Of a stretch of 64,000 nucleotides of DNA, positions 42,169 to 50,384 are shown in pieces. The position numbers and the translations under genes are program-made. The stretch is from CBDCFV01 sp965261795 (GTDB taxonomy: Bacteria > Chloroflexota > Dehalococcoidia > Lucifugimonadales > UBA3495), in NCBI GenBank assembly GCA_965261795.1, contig OZ253476.1:4154001-4218000 (forward strand). Direction: 5' to 3'. Numbering within the stretch: position 1 is the stretch's first letter; every line of letters starts with the position of its first letter. The notes beneath the pieces were generated by a model that was not told the origin of the DNA, did no database searches, and saw nothing but the letters and a program-made list of their open reading frames with translations.

Positions 42169-42930
42169 CTACCCACCCTGCTCTACAGGCTTCCAGAACA
42201 CCATCTCCATGGACAAGCCCTTACGGTCCTTCGGCGGGTTTTTAGGGACGGTTTGAAGGTGATCGTAGCCTTTCCATGCGGTTACCGCGGCTGCAAGTGC
42301 ATCGAGTATGTCGTCCTTTGCGACATTCTTGCCATAAAACTTTGAACAGGCGTCGCTGTATACGTCATCAACATCGGCCGGAGATAAAATTTTTCGAAGA
42401 ACACTGAGGCGTTCCTCTTCGCCTTCTTTGTCTTTCTTCTTGCTGTCCATGGGTTGCCCACCATTCAAGGCCCAGAAACAAAGCTCCGGATGGGCCTCCC
42501 GGACTTTTGGTTTAGCCTTACGGTCAGAGCTCAACAATACCATATCGACTTCCGCAATCTTGGGTGCCATCGCAAAAGCTAAGGGGCTGAGTCCCTTCCC
42601 GGAAATTTGATGCTCGATATCTCTGGCAAGTTGAATATTTGGGGGTGGTTCCGCGGCTACGTATGCGGTTAGGCGAGTCGGCGTAGAAACTACACTCAAC
42701 TGTCGAGGGTCGCCAAGTTTTCTCCAAGCTTCACTGTCACATTTGCGCCCACCCTTGCCTTCCGGCAGCCCTATTGGGATATCCACCAATATAAGCTCGG
42801 CGTCCTTGTAGTGGGCCAACAATTCGGCGAACCCGCGGAATATCCCAAAGTCGTAACCGTTCTGGTCCATCCCCGCGCTGAACCAACCGCCCTTACAGCC
42901 ATCTACTCCCACAAACCGCATTGGTGCCAT
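42169..42930 (-). CDS. DUF429 protein (predicted RNase H-like nuclease)
   Basis: A 253-residue protein of the DUF429 family: FVGVDGCKGGWFSAG (first strand with Asp), LILVDIPIGLPEG (second acidic strand), KVREAHPELCFWALNG and DDILDALAAAVTAW at the C-terminus. The acidic residues suit an RNase H-like metal site. Biological role unknown. GGGAGG precedes the ATG. Forms a two-gene unit with the small membrane protein at 41943. Confidence 0.85.
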   Translation of the reverse strand: MAPMRFVGVDGCKGGWFSAGMDQNGYDFGIFRGFAELLAHYKDAELILVDIPIGLPEGKGGRKCDSEAWRKLGDPRQLSVVSTPTRLTAYVAAEPPPNIQLARDIEHQISGKGLSPLAFAMAPKIAEVDMVLLSSDRKAKPKVREAHPELCFWALNGGQPMDSKKKDKEGEEERLSVLRKILSPADVDDVYSDACSKFYGKNVAKDDILDALAAAVTAWKGYDHLQTVPKNPPKDRKGLSMEMVFWKPVEQGG

Positions 42931-42945
42931 CGCGTTACACCTCCC

Positions 42946-42981
42946 AAAAGAGAAGAGGAGCGCATCGAGAGCGCTCCTCTT
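42946..42981 (-). terminator. Rho-independent terminator after dioxygenase gene
   Basis: On the minus strand AAGAGGAGCGC (42981-42971) pairs perfectly with GCGCTCCTCTT (42963-42953) around a seven-base loop, then CTCTTTTGGG follows. It sits 26 bases after the stop of the dioxygenase gene and before the DUF429 start. Confidence 0.8.
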
Positions 42982-43006
42982 GGGTTAGAAGCAATGTCGC
43001 CGGGTA

Positions 43007-44047
43007 TTACTTGAACACTGCCAAGCACTTCGGCGCATTGAACATCCAAGTTTCGGCCCAGTCCAGAATCTCGGCCTTTTGGCCCAGCTCAGACATAGCT
43101 CCCACCAAGCAGAACCAGTTGAGCACCTCGTGCTGGCCCGACTCTTCGATCTTCGACAGCGGGTAGTCCTTCCATTTTTCTAATTCGCCGGTCTTCAGGT
43201 GTTCCAACAGGGCCCGGTCGGCTTCCAAGTCCGGGTAAATCCAGTAGTTCTTGGCGGTCAGGAAGGCGTGGGACCAACTGGATGACGCCATCAGCACGAC
43301 CTTCCAAGGGCTGTTCTTGATGACCCGGGCCGTGGCTTGGCCGACCTCGAAGCAGCGGCGCGGTGAGGGAGACGGCGGATCGGGTACGTCGGAGTATTCG
43401 GTAGCCCCGCCGCGCATCCGGATGACGTTGCTGCCGTAGCAGTTCACGGCGACGGGCAACACCGGATAGTCGAACCCCTCCCGGTCGTTATCCAGGAATA
43501 GCAGGGTGTTGGAAAAGGCATGGCCCAAGCCTTCTTCGTGGAGCGGGCGGTAGGCGTAAGCCATATCCACCCCCTCGTCCAAAAGCCCGCGGGTCAAGTA
43601 ACGCCCTGCTTCCTGGTGACCGGCGAACTTGAACACCTTGTCTTCCGGCTCACCCCAGATATTCGGGCGGCCCCGCGTCCTCTTGAAGGGAGTAAACTCT
43701 ATGTTGTCGTAGGCCAGTACACAGAACGGCGGGATAATGTCCTCTTTGAAGTTCTCGTACTGGTCGTCTCCCCAAATGAGAATGAAGTCCGGGTTGAAGG
43801 CGTCTATCTCCTCACGAATCCTCCGGAAGGCCTTGAAGACGCGCGCCCTGTGGGCTTTATGAGACGTGATACCCTCGTCGTCGCCCCACTCCAGCCGCAT
43901 CGGCTCCGGCCAGTTGGCGGGGTCTTTCATGTGCGCCGGAATACGCTGGTCGGTCTCCAGCATCCTGGCCAACGGCCACGGCTTGTATTCGTCCGGCACC
44001 AGTCCCGGCGGATAGTGAGTACCGCCTACGCCCAGTATTTCTCCCAT
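43007..44047 (-). CDS. LigB-type extradiol ring-cleavage dioxygenase family protein
   Basis: A 346-residue protein of the class III extradiol dioxygenase (catalytic subunit LigB/MEMO) fold: GVGGTHYPPGLVPDE near the start, PDFILIWGDDQYENFKEDIIPPF, NTLLFLDNDREGFDYPVLPVAVNCYG and VVLMASSSWSHAFLT. The N-terminal His and the later His suit the iron site, but the usual GDH has become GDDQ. It would cleave catecholic rings if active. The C-terminal part EILDWAETWMFNAPKCLAVFK is extra. AGAGG precedes the ATG. Confidence 0.8.
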   Translation of the reverse strand: MGEILGVGGTHYPPGLVPDEYKPWPLARMLETDQRIPAHMKDPANWPEPMRLEWGDDEGITSHKAHRARVFKAFRRIREEIDAFNPDFILIWGDDQYENFKEDIIPPFCVLAYDNIEFTPFKRTRGRPNIWGEPEDKVFKFAGHQEAGRYLTRGLLDEGVDMAYAYRPLHEEGLGHAFSNTLLFLDNDREGFDYPVLPVAVNCYGSNVIRMRGGATEYSDVPDPPSPSPRRCFEVGQATARVIKNSPWKVVLMASSSWSHAFLTAKNYWIYPDLEADRALLEHLKTGELEKWKDYPLSKIEESGQHEVLNWFCLVGAMSELGQKAEILDWAETWMFNAPKCLAVFK

Positions 44048-44180
44048 GACTGCCTCTCTTTAACGAAGATTCATGGCCCAAAGGTCTTCATGCCGGAGTA
44101 TACCGGCGCCAATTTGGTGGGTCAACGGGAATGAAGACGCGGGAAGCATGGCAATTTAGGCAGTGTAATCCCCGCGCCCA

Positions 44181-44549
44181 ATCGTCATTCCCACACCCCA
44201 TCGTCATTCCCACACCCCATCGTCATTCCCGCACCCCATCGTCGTTCCCGCACCCCATCGTCGTTCCCTCACCTCATCGTCATTCCCGCACCCCATCGTC
44301 GTTCCCTCACCTCATCGTCGTTCCCGCACCCCATCGTCATTCCCGCACCCCATCGTAGTTCCCTCACCTCATCGTTATTCCCACACCCCATCGTCATTCC
44401 CATACCCCATCGTTATTCCCACACCCCATCGTCATTCCCACACCTCATCATCGTCGTTCCCACACCTCATCGTCATTCCCATACCCCATCGTCATTCCCA
44501 TACCCCATCGTCATTCCCACATCTCATCGTCATTCCCACACCTCATCAT
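44181..44549. repeat. Minisatellite of 19-bp units, about 19 copies
   Basis: The unit ATCGTCATTCCCACACCCC repeats with scattered substitutions (CATT/CGTT/TATT, CCCG/CCCA/CCCT, CCCC/CCTC). One unit (44447-44468) is 22 bp through an extra ATC. The last partial unit fuses with the full REP-like palindrome at 44550. The TCGTCATTCCC part of every unit equals the left arm of that palindrome, so the array appears to have grown from it. A short frame through it is not a gene. Confidence 0.95.
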
Positions 44550-44575
44550 CGTCATTCCCGCGCAGGCGGGAATCC
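44550..44575. repeat. Dispersed REP-like palindrome, copy 4
   Basis: CGTC then ATTCCCGC-GCAG-GCGGGAAT at the right end of the 19-bp array, identical in core to the other three copies. Confidence 0.85.
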
Positions 44576-44914
44576 ACCCTACCTCCGCCGGACAGACCCC
44601 CTGAACCGGAACACTCCCACCCTGACATCTTCCCGTTGACATCCCGCATGTCCTCCCGGTAGCGTAGAACAGGCGGGACCGGGGCTGTTGCAGCCTCGCC
44701 TCTCTCCCTGTTCCCTGCAAGCTCCACGATGACAATGTCCGGAAATGTCCGGCGATTCAAAAATCCGGCCGGCTGCTTGCCCTCCTCGGTTGTGTGCACA
44801 AAAATCTGGCGGGCATCCGCCTGCACGATGCAATCGTCCTGCAACTGCCGTTTGTTTGCCTATGGGCGAATCCCCGGCTATGATACCGGCGGCAGAGTAC
44901 ATGGGAGTGAGACG
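44576..44914. other. Non-coding region upstream of molybdopterin subunit gene
   Basis: This 339-bp stretch lies between the 19-bp array and the start at 44915. The frame of the downstream gene extends back to 44729 without a ribosome site, and the extra residues do not fit the family. Apart from a promoter candidate at 44856-44884, I see nothing in it. Confidence 0.5.
44856..44884 (+). promoter_or_regulatory. Candidate promoter of molybdopterin subunit gene
   Basis: TTGCCT (44856-44861), 17 bases, TATGAT (44879-44884). The predicted transcript would start about 25 bases before the ATG at 44915. Confidence 0.45.
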
Positions 44915-47236
44915 ATGACCACCTACATCGGACAGCCTTTGAAGAGGTTCGAGGATGCGGCCCTGGTTACGGGGCAAGGCTCCTTTATCAACGATATTGT
45001 GTTGCCGGGTATGCTGCATGCCGCAGTCCTGCGCAGCGACTTCGCCCACGCCGAGATCAAGTCACTCGACGTTGCGGAGGCGCGGGCCCTTCCAGGAGTA
45101 GCCGCGGTTTTGACTGCGGGGGACATTGCCGGAGTGATACCCGAAATACCTTCAAGGCCGATGACCGGCGTTCAGGCGATGGATGTGTTCAACGCTCCCG
45201 GACACCCCTTGTTAGCTAAGGATAAAACATGCTACGCGGGACAAGCCGTAGCCATCGTAGTAGCGGATAACCAGTACACCGCCCGGGAGGCGCTGGAGTT
45301 AATCCGCTTTGAATATCAGCCGCTACCCCCGGCATTGGAACCCAGGAACGCAGTCGCAGAGGGCGCCCCGGTTGTTCACGCCGAAGTCCCTAACAACGTC
45401 GCCATGTCAGTTACCCAAGCGGGCGGTGACGTGGAAGCGGCCTTCGCCGAGGCTGACCACGTTGCACGTCAAAGGTTCGACGCCCAGCGTCTTGCTCCAG
45501 TCCCCATGGAAACCCGGGGAGTAATCGCCGACTACCAGGCTGACCAAGCGATGCTCACCGTTTGGAACTCCACCCAAGCGGCGCACCGCGTAAAAGAACA
45601 CATATCGGACATGCTGCAACATCCGCCTGACGGTCTGAGAGTCATAACCCCGGAGGTGGGCGGGACCTTTGGAATGAAAGACTGCATTTTCCCTGAAGAC
45701 ATCCTTGTGCCTTACCTCTCGCTGCTGCTGGGAAAGCCGGTGAAGTGGATAGAAGACCGCCAGGAGAACCTGCTGGCTTACCACGGCCGCGGCATGGACT
45801 TGGACATGGAACTGGCGGTAAAGAGTGACGGGACGATTCTTGGAATGAGGTTCACGGTATTTGCTGACTTGGGGGCGTTCTTCCTGCTGACCACCGCGTC
45901 AGCCCCATTTAACGCTCTGCGCCGCGTTGCTGGCCCCTACCACATCCCGGCCGTGGAACTGAAGATGATAGGCGCCATCACCAACAAGACTCCCACCGGC
46001 GCCTACCGGGGCACCGGCGGACCCGAGTCTGCTTTTTGCATGGAAAGAAGCCTCGACATGATAGCGCGGGACTTGGGCTTGGACCCGGTGGATGTGCGCA
46101 AGAGGAATTTTATTCCCGTGGACGCCTTCCCTTACGAGACGGCCACCGGCGTCACCTACGATGCGGCCGATTATGGGCAGGGCTTCCAGCGGGCCTTGGA
46201 GTTGGCCGACTATTATGGGTGGAAATCGAAAGCGGCTGAGCGCGCTCCGCACGAACCCGCCATCGGAGTCGGCATGGCCACAATCCTCAAGTCCTCCGGC
46301 GCGTCCGGCCACCACCGAGAGGAACGGGCAAGGGTAATTATCGAGCCCACCGGCGATGTGTCCGTTTACACCGGCATCTCCCCCCATGGACAAGGATCGA
46401 GCACGTCTTTTGCCCAGATAGTAGCTGACGAGTTAGGGGTTGACCCATCCCGGGTTGAAGTGCGCTACGGCGACACCGCGGCCTTTCCTTTCGGCTATGG
46501 CACAAGCGCCAGCAGAGGCTTGATCGTAGGCGGCTCCGCTTTGTTCTCGGTGCTTTCTGATACGCGGGCCAAGCTGGCCGCCGTGGCTTCCCACGTGCTG
46601 GGTTGTTCGCCCGGAGACGTGCGGCTTGAAGGAGGACAGGCTTTCGACGCAAACAGGCCCGGGGCTGGAATAACCTTCCCGGAGTTGGCCTCCGCCGCCC
46701 ATAACGGGGAAATGTTGCCCGTCGGTCTGGAACCGGGCTTGGATTTCACAGGCAGCTTTACCCTACCGGACAACCCTCACTCCTTTGCCGCGCACGTGGC
46801 GGTGGTCGAGGTCAACAAGGATACGGGGCACATAAACATTCTTGGCTATGCGGGGGTGCATGACTGCGGACGCATCGTGAATCCTATGCTGGTGGAAGGT
46901 CAAATCCACGGCGGAATCGCTCAAGGCATCGGCCAAGCATTGACGGAAGGGGTGGTCTACTCTCCCACAGGGCAGCCGTTGGCGGGCAGCTTGATGGACT
47001 ACGCCGTTCCCCGGTCGGACTTGATGCCCGACTTGGTGCTGGACACCATGAATATCCCGTCGGACACCAACCCGTTGGGAGCCAAGGGAATAGGGTCTGT
47101 CTCTACCGTGCCCGCGCCGGTCGCCGTGACCAATGCGGTCTTGGACGCGCTGGCATCATCCGGAGTCAGGCACTTGGATACGCCGCTCACACCCGAGAAG
47201 GTCTGGAGGGCTATCCAGGAAGGGGAATCCAAGTAG
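44915..47236 (+). CDS. Xanthine dehydrogenase/CO dehydrogenase family large (molybdopterin) subunit, atypical
   Basis: A 773-residue molybdenum hydroxylase large subunit. The hammerhead domain is KRFEDAALVTGQGSF and LPGMLHAAVLRSDFAHA. The cofactor domains show GGTFGMKDCIFPED, AYRGTGGPESAFCMER, GQGSSTSFAQIVADELG and GRIVNPMLVEGQIHGGIAQGIGQAL. The conserved GxxGxGE segment reads GAKGIGSVSTVPAP, so the catalytic Glu of the family is Ser728. No FAD or 2Fe-2S subunit gene is adjacent. The start at 44915 has GGGAG upstream and matches the family N-terminus. Activity is uncertain. Confidence 0.9.
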   Translation: MTTYIGQPLKRFEDAALVTGQGSFINDIVLPGMLHAAVLRSDFAHAEIKSLDVAEARALPGVAAVLTAGDIAGVIPEIPSRPMTGVQAMDVFNAPGHPLLAKDKTCYAGQAVAIVVADNQYTAREALELIRFEYQPLPPALEPRNAVAEGAPVVHAEVPNNVAMSVTQAGGDVEAAFAEADHVARQRFDAQRLAPVPMETRGVIADYQADQAMLTVWNSTQAAHRVKEHISDMLQHPPDGLRVITPEVGGTFGMKDCIFPEDILVPYLSLLLGKPVKWIEDRQENLLAYHGRGMDLDMELAVKSDGTILGMRFTVFADLGAFFLLTTASAPFNALRRVAGPYHIPAVELKMIGAITNKTPTGAYRGTGGPESAFCMERSLDMIARDLGLDPVDVRKRNFIPVDAFPYETATGVTYDAADYGQGFQRALELADYYGWKSKAAERAPHEPAIGVGMATILKSSGASGHHREERARVIIEPTGDVSVYTGISPHGQGSSTSFAQIVADELGVDPSRVEVRYGDTAAFPFGYGTSASRGLIVGGSALFSVLSDTRAKLAAVASHVLGCSPGDVRLEGGQAFDANRPGAGITFPELASAAHNGEMLPVGLEPGLDFTGSFTLPDNPHSFAAHVAVVEVNKDTGHINILGYAGVHDCGRIVNPMLVEGQIHGGIAQGIGQALTEGVVYSPTGQPLAGSLMDYAVPRSDLMPDLVLDTMNIPSDTNPLGAKGIGSVSTVPAPVAVTNAVLDALASSGVRHLDTPLTPEKVWRAIQEGESK

Positions 47237-47251
47237 GCGAAAAGGCAGCCT

Positions 47252-48079
47252 TCACCCGCCTTGCCGTTCCTCGATGTAGCCGACAAGCTTCTCCACGTTA
47301 GACGTATCCGTCCCCACCGGCGCGGAGGTCAGGAAGTGCCGCAAGTCGTCCAAGGCCATTTGGTAATGGCCGAGCCGGTAATAGATCAGGCCCCGGTCCC
47401 GCCGCTCGTTCAGGTCGTCCGGCCGGAGCGCCAGAGTTATGTCAACGACGTCGAGGGCCTCTTCATGGTCGCGCCGGTTCAGGTAAATCCCCTTGAGGTT
47501 CCGCAGAATCCGGGCTATAAATTCGCGGTTGCTGGCGGGCGTAAGGTAACGTGAGTCCCAGTCCACGTTGGCTCCCAGAACGTTCTTCAGAATCTGGGCG
47601 CACTCTTCCTCAGAAAGCAGAATTCCCCGGCGGAAGGGGTCGATTATCAGGTCGGTCTGGGACCGGTGACTGAGTACGAAATGGCCCGGCAACCCCACCC
47701 CGACCAATGGTATATCCAGCCGTTTCCCCACTTCCAAGCACACCAAGCATAGCGTGATGGGCAGACCGGTGCGCCGCTGGAGCACCTCGTTCAAATAGCT
47801 GTTCCGCGGGTCATAGTATTCGCCTTGGTTCCCTTGGAAACCCACCTCGTCGAACAGGTACTCGCTCAGGTTGTTGACGCAATGGAACGGGTCACGGTCT
47901 TGCCCGATCCGATAGGCCGCACCTTCCGCCAAGGAATCCAGAATCGCTAGCTGCTCGTCTATGTCCAAGTCAGGGTACTCGACCGCGGCAATCAGCAACG
48001 CCGCCGTAGCCAGATCGATTTCATCGTCCTGACGGGCGGTTACCATTTGGAACCTGTCTAAAATCGCTTGTTTGTTCAT
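47252..48079 (-). CDS. SirB1-like transglutaminase-fold protein with TPR tail
   Basis: A 275-residue protein of the SirB1 N-terminal (transglutaminase-like) family: LATAALLIAAVEYPDLDI, YYDPRNSYLNEVLQRRTGLPITLCLVCLEVGKRLDIPLVGVGLPGHFVL, IIDPFRRG. The motif RTGLPITL then Cys and GLPGHF give the likely Cys and His of the fold. A C-terminal TPR-like pair (LRNLKGIYLNRRDHEEALDV, RGLIYYRLGHYQMALDDL) ends it. Role unknown. It lies 13 bases after the flavoprotein gene on the same strand, probably an operon. Confidence 0.85.
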   Translation of the reverse strand: MNKQAILDRFQMVTARQDDEIDLATAALLIAAVEYPDLDIDEQLAILDSLAEGAAYRIGQDRDPFHCVNNLSEYLFDEVGFQGNQGEYYDPRNSYLNEVLQRRTGLPITLCLVCLEVGKRLDIPLVGVGLPGHFVLSHRSQTDLIIDPFRRGILLSEEECAQILKNVLGANVDWDSRYLTPASNREFIARILRNLKGIYLNRRDHEEALDVVDITLALRPDDLNERRDRGLIYYRLGHYQMALDDLRHFLTSAPVGTDTSNVEKLVGYIEERQGG

Positions 48080-48092
48080 TGAAGACTCGACG

Positions 48093-49250
48093 TTAAATCC
48101 TGGTGGGATTCTTGAGTTCCAAGCCCAAGCGCAACCGCCCGTAGTCCTCGGCTATCGAATCCCACGCTATTCCAAAGTGATGGGAGGCGGCGTGGGCGTC
48201 CCGGTGAAACCGCTGTATCGGGTTAGAATCGAAAACTGCGTGGCCACCGCTGGCCTCAAAGAGCCGGTCTATCACCCGGACGCTCAGCTTGGAGATGTAA
48301 GCCTGGTTCCTCCGGTAACGGGCACGGTCCAGCAGAGTAGGCATCTCGCCGCGCTTGGCCTTGGCAAATATTTCATGGCCGTCGTTGGCCATAATAAGCC
48401 GCGCCGACAACACTTCCGCATCCACTTCCGCAAGCTTGGTGTGCACCAAGGGGCTTTCCGAGAGCTTCTCGCCACTATAGACGGCAGCCCGCGCCGTCAG
48501 TTGCGACTCGAAGGCTTCCACCGTGCCTTGGGCCATTCCAAGTACGGGGGCTGCCAGAGTATAGGAAAGCATACTCGTGCTGGGAATGCAGTAATTAGGA
48601 GTACCGTGAACTTGGCGGCCATGCGATTGCCCTTCACGCAAGTCGGAAGTGAGCACCATCCGGTGTTCGGGGACGAATACGTCGTCCATCACGATGTCCT
48701 TGCTGCCGGTGCCTCGCAGGCCGGACACGAACCACGTATCCTTGATAGTGTAGTCCCGCCGGGGAACCAGAAACCAAGCCAGTCCTTGAGAAACCATACC
48801 TCCGAGCAGGACCCACTCGGCATCATCGCAGCCGCTGGAAAAGTCCCACTGCCCGCCAAGAAAGTAGCCTCCATCCGCCTCGGTCACACGTGCCCGAAGC
48901 GGGTTGAAGGATGTTGACGACAACACGTCGGCGGACTCGGCCCAATACTCCTGCTGCGCCTCCTCGGGAAACATGCCGACGAGCCAGTTGTGGCTGGCCC
49001 AAATACTGTAGCACCAAGCCGCCGAGCCGCATCCCCGGCCCAATTCTGCCGCAATGTCCAATACCACTGGGTAGTCCAAATCGAAGCCGCCGAAACGGGT
49101 GGCTTGAGCGGCGCGCAATATGCCGGTGCGATGAAAGTCCTCCACTGTCTCCCGGGGCATGCGCCGCAACTCCTCGGTAGCAGCCGCACGGTCACGCAAC
49201 GCTGGGACCAGATCAGCGGCTCTCCGCACCAACTCTTCCCGGTCCACCAT
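48093..49250 (-). CDS. Acyl-CoA dehydrogenase-fold flavin monooxygenase (HsaA-like)
   Basis: A 385-residue protein with the acyl-CoA dehydrogenase fold but the sequence character of group D flavin monooxygenases such as HsaA, which hydroxylate phenols with reduced flavin from a partner: ELRRMPRETVEDFHRTGILRAAQ, GCGSAAWCYSIWASHNWLVG, VSGLRGTGSKDIVMDDVFVPEHR and RFHRDAHAASHHFGIAWD near the C-terminus. The ATG at 49250 has GAGGTG at good distance; GTG at 49259 is an alternative. With the dioxygenase at 43007 it suggests aromatic degradation. Confidence 0.88.
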   Translation of the reverse strand: MVDREELVRRAADLVPALRDRAAATEELRRMPRETVEDFHRTGILRAAQATRFGGFDLDYPVVLDIAAELGRGCGSAAWCYSIWASHNWLVGMFPEEAQQEYWAESADVLSSTSFNPLRARVTEADGGYFLGGQWDFSSGCDDAEWVLLGGMVSQGLAWFLVPRRDYTIKDTWFVSGLRGTGSKDIVMDDVFVPEHRMVLTSDLREGQSHGRQVHGTPNYCIPSTSMLSYTLAAPVLGMAQGTVEAFESQLTARAAVYSGEKLSESPLVHTKLAEVDAEVLSARLIMANDGHEIFAKAKRGEMPTLLDRARYRRNQAYISKLSVRVIDRLFEASGGHAVFDSNPIQRFHRDAHAASHHFGIAWDSIAEDYGRLRLGLELKNPTRI

Positions 49251-49439
49251 CCTGTTCACCTCAGTATGCTAAAGGTGGGAAAATCCTTTACAATTGGCTC
49301 TACCCGCCAGGCGAACGCAGGCCGCCGACTTGAGCGCAGGGTGCCGCGCACCTGTGCATCATACGCAGACTTGAAATGGTTTACAATTGGGCGGCCAGCC
49401 TAAGTCTTATTGCCGAGAGCATGCAACAGGTAATGAATT

Positions 49440-50351
49440 TTGACTAACCCAGGAAACCGCCGGACAAGATTTCTGGAACGGCTGGCCGGCGGGGGTCTGA
49501 TGGTTTCCGACGGAGCCACCGGCACCTACTTACAATCTCACGGACTGGAACCCGGCGGCTGCCCGGAGGAATTCAACCGTACCCATCCAGAGATCGTGCA
49601 AGGGATGGCGCGGGCTTACTTCGCCGCTGGTTCGGAAATGGTGTTGACCAACTCCTTCGGCGCAAACCGTTTCATGCTTGGAAAATACGGCCACGGCGAA
49701 AAAGTTTCGGAGCTGAATCGTCTGGCGGCGGAGCACGCTCGCAGCCAAGCTCCTGAGGGCGGCTTCGTAGTCGGCTCCGTAGGCCCCACAGGAGAGTTCC
49801 TGGAGCCTCTGGGCGAAGTGACTGAAGAGGAAATGCTGGACGCCTTCGTGGAACAGGTCACCGCACTAGAAGCAGGAGGAGCGGACGGCGTTGTCATCGA
49901 GACGATGACCGCCGTGGAGGAGGTGCGGTTGGCCATCCGGGCCGCCCGGGAACACACCGGGCTGGCGATATTGGCCACCATGGTGTTCGACAAGGGCCCC
50001 AGGGGATTCTTCACCATGATGGGCATAACGCCGGAGCGGTCGGTCAAAGAGTTGCTTGATGCCGGAGCGGACGTAGTAGGAACCAACTGCGGCAACGGCG
50101 TCGACCTTATGGTGGAGTTGGCCAGGGACCTACGTGGAGCGACCGACGCTCCCTTGCTGGTCCACTCCAACGCCGGCATTCCCTCCATGGTACAGGGTGA
50201 GATCGTATACCCGGAAAATCCGGACTACATGGCCAAAAGGTTCAACGACTTGGCCGACTTGGGCATCAACATTATCGGGGGGTGCTGCGGGACCGGGCCG
50301 GAACACATCCGGACCTTCTCCGAGTCCTTAAAGTCGCGGAACGGTCCGTAA
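49440..50351 (+). CDS. Homocysteine S-methyltransferase family protein (MetH N-domain/BHMT-like)
   Basis: A 303-residue single-domain zinc methyltransferase. It shows SDGATGTYLQSHGL, LTNSFGANRFML, GSVGPTGEFLEPLG and the zinc ligands Cys217 (VVGTNCGNG) and Cys282-Cys283 (GGCCGTGPEH). It transfers a methyl group to homocysteine (or another thiol) from a methylcorrinoid, betaine or S-methylmethionine. The start appears to be TTG at 49440, with no better ATG in frame before residue 21. It opens the corrinoid locus, so a methylcorrinoid donor is the likely one. Confidence 0.9.
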   Translation: MTNPGNRRTRFLERLAGGGLMVSDGATGTYLQSHGLEPGGCPEEFNRTHPEIVQGMARAYFAAGSEMVLTNSFGANRFMLGKYGHGEKVSELNRLAAEHARSQAPEGGFVVGSVGPTGEFLEPLGEVTEEEMLDAFVEQVTALEAGGADGVVIETMTAVEEVRLAIRAAREHTGLAILATMVFDKGPRGFFTMMGITPERSVKELLDAGADVVGTNCGNGVDLMVELARDLRGATDAPLLVHSNAGIPSMVQGEIVYPENPDYMAKRFNDLADLGINIIGGCCGTGPEHIRTFSESLKSRNGP

Positions 50352-50384
50352 TGCAGGCCCCGACCGAAAGGGCCGGATAAGACA

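Noticed and set aside
44181..44575. CRISPR array or coding repeat
   Set aside because: Units of 19 bp follow each other directly without spacers. The short open frame (44131-44358) has no start signals and ends within the array.
49287..49390. Paired TTTACAATTGG motifs as promoters for the homocysteine methyltransferase gene
   Set aside because: The 11-base motif occurs twice (49287 and 49380) and contains a -10-like TACAAT, but no -35 box is found at a suitable distance.
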